From Clostridia bacterium (GTDB taxonomy: Bacteria; Bacillota; Clostridia; Oscillospirales; CAG-272), in NCBI GenBank assembly GCA_900754175.1, contig CAAEBS010000074.1, forward strand, positions 1 through 9,095: a DNA stretch of 9,095 nucleotides. Direction: 5' to 3'. Shown here piece after piece: positions 1 through 6,000 of this stretch. The stretch's first letter is position 1. Every line of letters begins with the position of its first letter. Both the position numbers and the translations under genes were made by a program. The notes beneath the pieces are model-generated. The model did not search any database. It saw nothing but the letters and a program-made list of their open reading frames with translations, and was not told the DNA's origin.

Positions 1-164
1 GAAGTCGAACCCGGAGGGCGACCGCAGGTCGGGATCTCTGAACGCCGAGCACACTAACCCCGGCACCCCACTTCCGCCCGTCGTGTCATCCTGAGCGGAG
101 GGCAAAGCCCGGAGTCGAACCCGGAGGGCGACCGTAGGTCGGGATCTCCTAACGCCGAGCGCAC
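1..164. repeat. Two copies of an intergenic repeat unit, 110 bp apart
   Basis: Bases 1-54 and 111-164 match at 49 of 54 positions (differences at offsets 2, 25, 39, 40 and 51). Each copy has a small perfect stem: CGACC/GGTCG at 19-23/27-31 (loop GCA) and at 129-133/137-141 (loop GTA). Between them lies a TCATCCTGAGCGGAGG segment and another short stem, GGGC-AAA-GCCC, at 100-110. The first copy is cut by the window edge, so the array may continue to the left. From general knowledge, dispersed repeats containing a CATCCTGAGCG core followed by GGATCT-like ends are common between genes in gut Firmicutes and other bacteria; their function is not settled. No coding potential is apparent. Confidence 0.75.
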
Positions 165-254
165 AGACTAAATCCCGCACCACACCCCCGCAACGGTAAA
201 ACCTCGGATCAGCATACCCCCTATCCCTTGCCCAAAAATCTTTTGAAAGGGGCA
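165..254. other. Gene-free stretch between the repeat and the hairpin
   Basis: With the repeats before it and the hairpin after it, this completes a 305-base gene-free flank downstream of the operon. I see no start codon with a ribosome binding site, no RNA gene and no promoter of consensus quality here. It marks the left boundary of the minus-strand operon within the window. Confidence 0.5.
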
Positions 255-288
255 CGGGGAAAACTTTTCTCCAGAAAAGGTTTCCCCG
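255..288 (-). terminator. Strong hairpin downstream of the operon; terminator-like or a repeat element
   Basis: Bases 255-270 pair with 273-288: 15 of 16 positions are complementary, the one mismatch is 263/280, and the centre is CC. The arms read GGGGAAAACTTTTCT and AGAAAAGGTTTCCCC inside a closing C-G pair. It lies 17 bases past the stop codon of the last minus-strand gene, where a terminator or a 3'-end-protecting stem is expected. On the minus strand the stem is not followed at once by a T-run; an ATTTTT tract comes only about 16 bases later. It may therefore be a transcript-end stabiliser or a palindromic dispersed repeat, not a classical intrinsic terminator. Confidence 0.55.
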
Positions 289-305
289 CTCTCCCCCTCA
301 AAAAA

Positions 306-1745
306 TCAGTCAACAAAGTTTTTGCTGAACAGTAACAGCGGGGAATGGGTAATGGGCAGATTGCGCAGGAGGATGCCGTCCGGCGTGGTTTCGCACATTT
401 CCGGCGGGATAGCGTAGATAGTGCCGTCCGCAAGATCGGCGATCCGAAGCTCTGCCGGGTCATTTTCTTTCACCAGGAAAGAAACGGTGCCGTCGTAGGT
501 AGAGGTCAGCAGGGGAACTGAATTCCAGTAGGCAAACCCGAAAGAGCCGTCCGGCTTGCGGAAGCCGTAGGTGTAGAGATTGCCGTCGCAGTCCTTGCCC
601 ACCCGGTGGGAGGGGAGGATGAGACGTTCAATCGCCAGGTCCTCGGGGGCAAACTCGTTGCAGAAGATCGAAGTGAGATTGCCAAGCGCCGTATAGGAGA
701 GCTTGGGGGAATAACTGCCGGTGGAAAAGCCGTTTTCGTCAAAATCCGCACTGAGAATACCGAAATAGCCGTAATCCAGATAGGATTTTTTGTCCGATAC
801 CAGACCGTTAAGCGCTTCGATCATGTCAAGGGTGGAAAAATAGGAAGTCAGCGTGATGCCGGCGGCAAGGTCGTGCAGAATTCCACGTAACAGGTAGGTT
901 CGCTGTTTTTCCGGTGTCCAGGCAAAGCCACGCATGGCGCCGCATCCGTCGCTCCGGGACTGCGCCCCTGCTTCTCCCTGAATCAGTTCGATATGCCGAC
1001 CGCTCCCCGAAAGCAACATACGAAGCTGTCGGATGTACTCGGGACGCCTTGTGTCGTCGGAGGAATATACGTGGAAAGAAACCGCATCCAGTTCCTGTGC
1101 CAGCCCTGTGGTAAAGGCGTCGCTGATAAAGTCCGGGGCGTAGGGATGCCCAAGGGCAAAGCCCACCGTTTTGGCTTCCGGATTTGCCCGGTGAATGGCT
1201 TTTGCCGTTTGCAGGCAGAATTCTCCGTACTCCCTGCCGGAGGGACCGGATTCTTTCGTGGCGTCCAGCGCTCCTGCCGGATGCTTCCAGCTGTATTTGA
1301 GATCCGGCTCGTTCCAGATCTCAAAGAGCGAGATTCTTCCCTGATAGTGCCGCACCGTTGCTTCCACGTAGTTCAGCCAGCCCCACATCTCTTCCTGCGA
1401 AGAGATCGGAGGGCAACCCACACAGCCGAAGTGAGCGGCGGAAAAGGGGGTGTAGAGGCTGTTTCCGTAGCACAGGCACAGCCACGGCTGGATTTTCCGG
1501 TCAAGGAGCTGTGCAACGATCTCGTCAAGCCATGAGAAATCGTACACGCCCTTTTCGTGCTCGCACCGTGCCCAACCGGACTGGATTCTTGCCCACTTTA
1601 CACCGACATTGGCGATCTTGTCGTATGCCTTATCCGGCGAAAAAACCTTTCGGTCGAGCTTTTCAAAGCCGATTCCGATCGGGGAGGTGCGGATCTCTGC
1701 GGCAGATTTGATTCTGATTTTTCCGATTGCGTTCAATTGTTCCAT
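306..1745 (-). CDS. GH39-like glycoside hydrolase without a signal peptide (probable cytoplasmic beta-glycosidase)
   Basis: A 479-residue protein with the (beta/alpha)8-barrel pattern of clan GH-A enzymes, closest in feel to GH39 beta-xylosidase-type proteins. Visible landmarks are the early barrel segment around residues 47-72 (VGVKWARIQSGWARCE...YDFSW), the EIWNEPD motif at 142-148 with E146 as likely acid/base, an SFHVYS strand at 223-228 with H225, and LIQGEAG at 254-260 with E258 as likely nucleophile. Residues from about 380 to 479 look like the beta-sandwich that often follows such barrels. There is no signal peptide or lipobox, so it probably acts in the cytoplasm on short oligosaccharides brought in by the transporter to which the neighbouring binding lipoprotein belongs. 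It is the last gene of the operon. The ATG at 1745 has only a weak, distant AAGGA (1760-1764), so its translation may depend on the preceding small gene. The fold class is well supported; the substrate cannot be read from sequence, and another clan GH-A family is possible. Confidence 0.85.
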   Translation of the reverse strand: MEQLNAIGKIRIKSAAEIRTSPIGIGFEKLDRKVFSPDKAYDKIANVGVKWARIQSGWARCEHEKGVYDFSWLDEIVAQLLDRKIQPWLCLCYGNSLYTPFSAAHFGCVGCPPISSQEEMWGWLNYVEATVRHYQGRISLFEIWNEPDLKYSWKHPAGALDATKESGPSGREYGEFCLQTAKAIHRANPEAKTVGFALGHPYAPDFISDAFTTGLAQELDAVSFHVYSSDDTRRPEYIRQLRMLLSGSGRHIELIQGEAGAQSRSDGCGAMRGFAWTPEKQRTYLLRGILHDLAAGITLTSYFSTLDMIEALNGLVSDKKSYLDYGYFGILSADFDENGFSTGSYSPKLSYTALGNLTSIFCNEFAPEDLAIERLILPSHRVGKDCDGNLYTYGFRKPDGSFGFAYWNSVPLLTSTYDGTVSFLVKENDPAELRIADLADGTIYAIPPEMCETTPDGILLRNLPITHSPLLLFSKNFVD

Positions 1746-1776
1746 TTTGAGTTGTGATGTCCTTATCTGATCTGAT

Positions 1777-1908
1777 TCAGCCTCTCCATTCCATTTCGTC
1801 TCCGTCGCCCTCGTCGCTGTAATCGTAGGGGGACAGACCCGATACCGACATGATGTCGTCGGTGTCCGGAATCAGAGCGGTTGCCGAGGGATGAATGTAT
1901 TTTTTCAT
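1777..1908 (-). CDS. 43-residue acidic small protein, function unknown
   Basis: An open frame of 43 codons starts at the ATG at 1906-1908 and ends at TGA (1777-1779). A perfect AAGGAGG (1916-1922) lies 7 bases upstream, overlapping the stop codon of the preceding gene, which implies translational coupling. The product begins MKKYIHPSATALIPDTDDIM, continues with a short SVSGLSPYDY segment, and ends in an Asp/Glu/Gly-rich tail (about 13 residues, 8 of them acidic) closed by MEWRG. It has no membrane segment or signal peptide. From general knowledge, many gut Clostridia encode short proteins starting MKKY.xP followed by an acidic D/E-D-I/V turn and a Ser-Gly, often beside surface-protein genes; none has a role I can name. 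Candidate roles include an exported peptide precursor, a modified peptide or a small partner of the surface proteins. The gene is very likely real; its function is open. Confidence 0.8.
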   Translation of the reverse strand: MKKYIHPSATALIPDTDDIMSVSGLSPYDYSDEGDGDEMEWRG

Positions 1909-1915
1909 ATTCGTG

Positions 1916-1922
1916 CCTCCTT
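1916..1922 (-). promoter_or_regulatory. Ribosome binding site of the 43-codon gene, overlapping the upstream stop codon
   Basis: AAGGAGG on the minus strand, 7 bases before the ATG at 1908. Its first bases share the TAA stop (1921-1923) of the preceding beta-helix gene. This site is the main reason to accept the small gene as translated. Confidence 0.85.
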
Positions 1923-3234
1923 AAGAAATGCTTGCGCCGCTGTCGCAGGTCACGGTGTAGGACGTGCCGTAGTACACGGTTTCGCCGACCGCCACGAAAG
2001 GCGTGATTTCAAAGCTTACGGTGCCCGCCGCCACCGGGATGTTTTTGATTGCCAGGGCGTAGATGTAGTTTCCGCCAAGCTCTGCGGCGGTGTACTTCCG
2101 GTAGGTTCCGGCGTTGATCGTGGTATATACGGTGGAACAGCTCTTGCTGTAGTCGGTTCCGTCGGGATTTTCGGTCGTTCTGGCGATGATCTCAAAGCCG
2201 ACGGCGGAGAAATTCAGTGAATCCACTGTACCCACAAAGCGCAGGGAGTATTTTCCGTCCGCAATGTCGGTGCTCTGTACGCCGCAGTAGTTTACGGCGT
2301 AGTCGGGGGAGGGGACTGGGACGGAGATTTCCTTGATTTCGGTGAATCCGGGGGTGCTTGTAGTGTCGATCTGTGAAATATCAATGTCTTTCAGATAGTT
2401 GAGATATGCGGCTTTCTTTCCGCCAATATGTTTGATTACCGGTGCGGTACCACCATAATAATTTATGGTTGCTTCTGCCTGAAGGGCGGCTTGTGAGGAA
2501 GCACTGTTTTTTCCGGTACGGGTGGTGGTAACCGTTTTAAAGGTTCCGCCGCAGATGTTGACGGTACAGGGCTTATCAATTGTGACTGCCGCAAAGGATC
2601 CGGCAATCAGTCTGTTCCATGTTCCGCTGTATACATGAATGGCAGGACCGGAAGAGGGGTTCATATCAATGCCGACCTTGGCACTTTGAGCGCCGCCACA
2701 GATTTCTGCGGTTCCGCCGTTCAACTCATGCGAAACATGAAATCCAATGGTAAGGCTGTAACCGTTTGCGGAGTACCAGAAGCTTCCCTTTTGGCTCAGT
2801 TTAAAGACCATATCGTAAAATGCGACATCACCCTGGAGTTCCACGCATATAGTCGTTGTGTTGATAAAGCTGAGGGCGGAATAATCGTCGGTCGCTTCCC
2901 GATAAGTACCGCACACATAAATCGTTTCAGCGGACGAGGGAAGAATGAAGCGTTGTGCGCTGTCAACTGCGGTGACTGCACTCAGATCCACCTCCACGTC
3001 ATCCAGCAGGACGACGGTGCCGCCGGTTTCGGCGAGCTTTCCGTAGGCGGTCAGAAAATCTTTAAAGGGCTTTTCCTTGTTGCCGGCTTCGGCAGTGCTG
3101 TCGTCTCCGGCGTTTGACACGTAAACTGTGGTTCTGGGGGTCTGGTCTACTTTATTATCCTGCGCCGATGCACCGAAAGAAAGCAGAGCGGCGAACATTG
3201 CGACGGCAAGCAGGACCGATAATAGTTTTTTCAA
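1921..3234 (-). CDS. Secreted beta-helix-like surface protein with C-terminal beta-sandwich-like module
   Basis: A 437-residue protein with a clear signal peptide (MKKLL, hydrophobic stretch to about residue 21, likely cleavage after ASA at 22-24). Residues 34-290 look like a right-handed parallel beta-helix of the pectate-lyase-like type: an opening strand TTVYVSNAGDD (35-45), then rung-like strands AEICGG (176-181), IHVYSG (199-204), TVNICGG (224-230) and TINYYGG (256-262). Residues from about 310 to 437 form a separate module (YCGVQSTDIADGKYSLRFVG..., ending YTVTCDSG) that resembles Ig- or fibronectin-like beta-sandwich repeats of clostridial surface proteins. No catalytic pectate-lyase residues can be identified with confidence, so a binding or structural role is as likely as an enzymatic one. 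It is paralogous to the gene before it but has no hydrophobic C-terminal anchor. The start is TTG, fixed by AAGGAGG 8 bases upstream. Its stop overlaps the ribosome binding site of the next gene. Confidence 0.82.
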   Translation of the reverse strand: MKKLLSVLLAVAMFAALLSFGASAQDNKVDQTPRTTVYVSNAGDDSTAEAGNKEKPFKDFLTAYGKLAETGGTVVLLDDVEVDLSAVTAVDSAQRFILPSSAETIYVCGTYREATDDYSALSFINTTTICVELQGDVAFYDMVFKLSQKGSFWYSANGYSLTIGFHVSHELNGGTAEICGGAQSAKVGIDMNPSSGPAIHVYSGTWNRLIAGSFAAVTIDKPCTVNICGGTFKTVTTTRTGKNSASSQAALQAEATINYYGGTAPVIKHIGGKKAAYLNYLKDIDISQIDTTSTPGFTEIKEISVPVPSPDYAVNYCGVQSTDIADGKYSLRFVGTVDSLNFSAVGFEIIARTTENPDGTDYSKSCSTVYTTINAGTYRKYTAAELGGNYIYALAIKNIPVAAGTVSFEITPFVAVGETVYYGTSYTVTCDSGASIS

Positions 3235-3242
3235 AGTCTTTT

Positions 3243-3249
3243 CCTCCTT
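3243..3249 (-). promoter_or_regulatory. Ribosome binding site fixing a TTG start
   Basis: AAGGAGG on the minus strand, 8 bases before the TTG at 3232-3234. The next in-frame ATG lies inside the signal peptide (residue 13) and has no comparable site, so TTG is the start. It is preceded on the minus strand by the AU-rich run TATATATAATAAA, which recurs before the neighbouring gene. Confidence 0.8.
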
Positions 3250-3269
3250 TTATTATATATAGGGGTGAG

Positions 3270-4490
3270 TCAGTTTTCCCGACGGCGGAGCAGAACGGCG
3301 CCGCTTCCGGTGATCAGCAGAACCGCCAGCACGCCAACGCTGACGCTGGATTTACAGCCCTTGCTTTCTTCCGCCGGTTCGGTTTCGGCGGCGGTGGTGG
3401 TAGCGGGGGCTTCGGTCGTTCTCGTGACCGGCTGTTTGTCGCCCTGACTCGGCTGGTCGTCCTCTACCAGATCTTCACCCGGCGTTTCATCGGGATTGTC
3501 CGGAGGTTCGGGCGGTTGGATGGTGACCGCACTCAGCTCTTCAAAGGTGGGAGCGGTTCCGGTCAGCAACCGGATATGCTTGCTGTCCTCCGCCTTGAAG
3601 TATTCGCCGATCACGTCACTGCCGGCATTCAGGGAATTGTTGTAGATATTGAGAGTTGCCACGGCGCCGTCGGCGAGGGTGTAACATTCGATCAGGGTCT
3701 TTACGGTGCCGCCGTAGAAGTTGATCGTGGTGTTGGCGTGCTTGCCGCCTTTCCGCATACACAGCAGATTGTCAGTGGTGCCGCCCAGCATATTGATCGT
3801 GGTATCGCCGCTTACGGTTGCGCCTTTGGCAAAGGAGCCGCCGTAGATGTCGCCGTAATTTCCGCCGAAGATATTGAGCGTCGGCGTAGCGCCCGTGGGC
3901 ATGGAGCCGCTGTACGTGGCGTCCTGCTTGCCGCCGCAGAGCTTGACCGAGAATTTGGTGGCGTCGGCGGTCTTATAGGTGAGATTGGCGCCGGAGGTAA
4001 AGGTGTAGCCGTTGGCGCTGATCCACAGGTTGCTTTCGCTCCGGAGGCGGATGTTCAGGTCGTAAATGGCAAGCGGACCGGCAAGCTCCAGGCAGGGGGC
4101 TTTGTTGTCCGATGCGTAAAGGGTCAGGGTGGGGTAGGAATTGTCCGCCTTTTTTCTGCCGTGGAGGTACACGGTGGAATCGGTGGCGGCAAGGTAGATG
4201 CGGTGGGCGCTTGCCAGCAGGAGAGCGGACGAAACGTCAAGCTCCATATCGTCGGTCACCACGATTTCACCGCCCGCCTTTCCCACCTTTGCGGTGGCGG
4301 CTTCCAGCGACTTCACGGCGGTTGCTTCGGTCTTGCCGTCGTTGGTGTCGGCGCCGGCGGCGCTTATGTAAATGACGGTTTTGGGGTTGGCTTCTCCCCC
4401 GCTTTCCTCTGCCTGTGCGCAGAGGGTGAGCGGCATGAGCGCCATGAGAAGAACAAGGGCAATTGCTAAGATCTTACGGGTTCGTTTCAT
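3270..4490 (-). CDS. Cell-surface beta-helix-like protein with C-terminal Gly-Cys/hydrophobic/Arg anchor
   Basis: A 406-residue protein. The signal peptide is MKRTRK plus a hydrophobic core, with likely cleavage near CAQA (24-27). Residues 37-320 carry a beta-helix-like domain that opens with KTVIYISAAGADTNDGK and repeats rung motifs TLNIFGG (204-210), TINMLGG (231-237), TINFYGG (255-261) and TLNIYNN (279-285), spaced about 24-27 residues apart. Residues 325-376 are a Pro/Thr/Glu-rich linker. The C-terminus has KGCKSS (377-382), a hydrophobic segment (about 383-401) and RRREN. This three-part end resembles protein-sorting tails that combine a short motif, a membrane segment and a basic end; no LPXTG is present. 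The protein is thus probably held at the cell surface. It precedes its anchorless paralogue in the operon. The ATG start has AAGGAGG at 4497-4503. Its role (glycan binding, display or an unrecognised enzyme) is not decidable from sequence. Confidence 0.82.
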   Translation of the reverse strand: MKRTRKILAIALVLLMALMPLTLCAQAEESGGEANPKTVIYISAAGADTNDGKTEATAVKSLEAATAKVGKAGGEIVVTDDMELDVSSALLLASAHRIYLAATDSTVYLHGRKKADNSYPTLTLYASDNKAPCLELAGPLAIYDLNIRLRSESNLWISANGYTFTSGANLTYKTADATKFSVKLCGGKQDATYSGSMPTGATPTLNIFGGNYGDIYGGSFAKGATVSGDTTINMLGGTTDNLLCMRKGGKHANTTINFYGGTVKTLIECYTLADGAVATLNIYNNSLNAGSDVIGEYFKAEDSKHIRLLTGTAPTFEELSAVTIQPPEPPDNPDETPGEDLVEDDQPSQGDKQPVTRTTEAPATTTAAETEPAEESKGCKSSVSVGVLAVLLITGSGAVLLRRREN

Positions 4491-4496
4491 AGTTTT

Positions 4497-4514
4497 CCTC
4501 CTTATTATATATAA
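4497..4514 (-). promoter_or_regulatory. AU-rich tract directly upstream of a strong ribosome binding site
   Basis: On the minus strand this reads TTATATATAATAAGGAGG, 6 bases before the ATG at 4490. Near-identical tracts end in AAGGAGG before the TTG starts at 3234 (3243-3261) and 5985 (5994-6011). Such A/U-rich leaders are known to favour ribosome docking. A TATAAT hexamer is embedded at 4504-4509, but a transcript from it would begin at or after the ribosome binding site. Confidence 0.55.
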
Positions 4515-4521
4515 GTCTGTT

Positions 4522-5985
4522 TCAGTTCGTATAGTTGTCCACAGCGGTGAGGAAGTTGCTGATTCCTTTTTTGATCTGATCGTAGGAGCCGCTGATGTTG
4601 GAAGCGACCGTGTTTTCCGCCACCTCCAGTGCGGCGCCGGACAGAACCAGGATGCTCCGCAGGTCGCCGAAGTTCCAGATCATGCCGATATCGTAGACCC
4701 GGTTCTGGAAGATGATGTCCAGCATCCGGGAGGACTGGAGGTCGTTTGCAAACCGCAGACCCAGAACGGTATCGTAGAATTCCGGCATCACGATACTGCG
4801 GGAGACCATGCCCATTGCCTGGAGCACGTCTGCAATGCGCTCGTTGTTCTGGGCAGTGTAGGGGAGACACAGGGTGCCTGCCGAGTAGATGTTGATGGGA
4901 GAATAATAGGTGTCGCTTGCGGAATCGTATTTGGGCATGGGGAGGATGCCGTAGTTGTCGCTGTAATCCTTGATGTTGTAGTAGGATTGCAGGGGACGGA
5001 CCATAAAGAGGTTTTCGGAGGACTGCGCAAATTTCTTGATGGTGTCGGTGACGTCAAGCCCGGCGGACTGACGGTTGAAGAAATAATTGCTGTTCATCAT
5101 CCGGAAAATGTCCTGGAGGACGTTGATCTGCCGGGTGTTGCGCAACAGGCACTGGATCTCGCCGCCCACCTTGCCCGCCGTTTTGAGTCCGGCGGCGTGC
5201 AGGAAGAAGTAGGAAGCGTCGTTCTGGCAGGAAATTCCGGTCACGCCCTCCAGCGAATCGGTTGCGGTTTTGGCATAACCGGTAAAGGTTTCATAGTCCC
5301 ACTTGCCGCTGTCCACAAGGTCAAACAGGTTGCCGAGCTGGAGCGATTCGGCAAGTCCGGTGTTGAAGAACACGCCGACGGTGGAGAGCTTGTCGATGTA
5401 GGTGATGTCCGAGACCATGCCGAAGGTCTTGCCGTTTACGGTGAGGGTGTTGATCGAGTTCTGATCCCACCAGTCGTAGGAGGTGTCGAGATTCAGCGTG
5501 CTCATGTTTTTGAGCAGACCGAGATTGAAAAGCTGATACAGATATGTCGTGACCTGGATGATAGCGTCGTAGGACGGGTCGCCGGACAGGCAGTCGTTTT
5601 GCAGGTGCGTGGAAAGTCCGGAGCCGTACAGCCGCATTCCGATCTTGACGTTCAGCATTTTGCCGACCTCATTGTTGCGGTTGTAGACGGCGTTTTCCAG
5701 CACGTCGGCGCTCATGCCCTCGGAAAAGATGTCGTTGGGGATGCCGGTCCAGCCACGGTCGGTTTCTGCATCGTAGCGCAGGAAGTTGAATTCGTAGCCG
5801 TCGTAATCCTTGCCGGAGAAGTCCAGCGGATAGCCGCTTGAGGAGACGTTTCCGCCCGGGTTCTGCGTGTCCTTGTCAGCTCCTTTTTTGTGGCATCCGG
5901 TCAGGGCAACCGCCGGGAGCAGGAGCAGAAGGGAGAGACAGAGGCACAGAAGCCGTTTGGGTTTGGAAAGGGTTTTCTGTTTCAA
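4522..5985 (-). CDS. Extracellular solute-binding lipoprotein of an ABC sugar-type importer
   Basis: A 487-residue protein with a lipoprotein signal: basic N-terminus KQKTLSKPKR, hydrophobic core, and lipobox LTGC at 28-31, so C31 would be lipidated and the protein tethered outside the membrane. After a polar linker (about 32-50) the sequence has the pattern of family-1-type solute-binding proteins, including a DYDGYEFNFLR opening strand, a SYDAIIQ segment, and a hinge-side NLFDLVDSGKWDYETF motif. Such proteins usually bind oligosaccharides and deliver them to two permeases and an ATPase. None of those is in the window, and the genes on both sides are of other kinds, so its permease must be encoded elsewhere. 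The start is TTG, fixed by AAGGAGG at 5994-6000. It lies 15 bases after the shorter EEP gene. The ligand is not predictable from sequence; an oligosaccharide fits the GH39-like enzyme in the same operon. Confidence 0.88.
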   Translation of the reverse strand: MKQKTLSKPKRLLCLCLSLLLLLPAVALTGCHKKGADKDTQNPGGNVSSSGYPLDFSGKDYDGYEFNFLRYDAETDRGWTGIPNDIFSEGMSADVLENAVYNRNNEVGKMLNVKIGMRLYGSGLSTHLQNDCLSGDPSYDAIIQVTTYLYQLFNLGLLKNMSTLNLDTSYDWWDQNSINTLTVNGKTFGMVSDITYIDKLSTVGVFFNTGLAESLQLGNLFDLVDSGKWDYETFTGYAKTATDSLEGVTGISCQNDASYFFLHAAGLKTAGKVGGEIQCLLRNTRQINVLQDIFRMMNSNYFFNRQSAGLDVTDTIKKFAQSSENLFMVRPLQSYYNIKDYSDNYGILPMPKYDSASDTYYSPINIYSAGTLCLPYTAQNNERIADVLQAMGMVSRSIVMPEFYDTVLGLRFANDLQSSRMLDIIFQNRVYDIGMIWNFGDLRSILVLSGAALEVAENTVASNISGSYDQIKKGISNFLTAVDNYTN

Positions 5986-5993
5986 GATGTATT

Positions 5994-6000
5994 CCTCCTT
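5994..6000 (-). promoter_or_regulatory. Ribosome binding site fixing the TTG start of the binding lipoprotein
   Basis: AAGGAGG on the minus strand, 8 bases before the TTG at 5983-5985 and touching the TAA stop of the upstream gene (6001-6003). No ATG lies near the lipoprotein signal, so TTG is the only start that gives a complete export signal. Confidence 0.85.

Noticed and set aside
1..164. CRISPR array
   Set aside because: Only two units with a long, repeat-like gap and imperfect copies; no cas genes and no uniform short spacers.
3270..3365. LPXTG sortase signal on the anchored beta-helix protein
   Set aside because: No LPXTG or close variant precedes the membrane segment; the motif there is KGCKSS.
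4504..4509. TATAAT on the minus strand as an internal promoter for the anchored beta-helix gene
   Set aside because: Transcription would start about 7 bases later, inside or after the ribosome binding site, and there is no suitable -35. The AU-rich leader explains it better.
3114..5841. Long plus-strand open frames (3114-4469 and 4372-5841) opposite the surface and binding-protein genes
   Set aside because: They are antisense to well-supported genes, have low-complexity Gly/Val-rich products, lack a plausible ribosome binding site, and reflect GC-rich codon bias.
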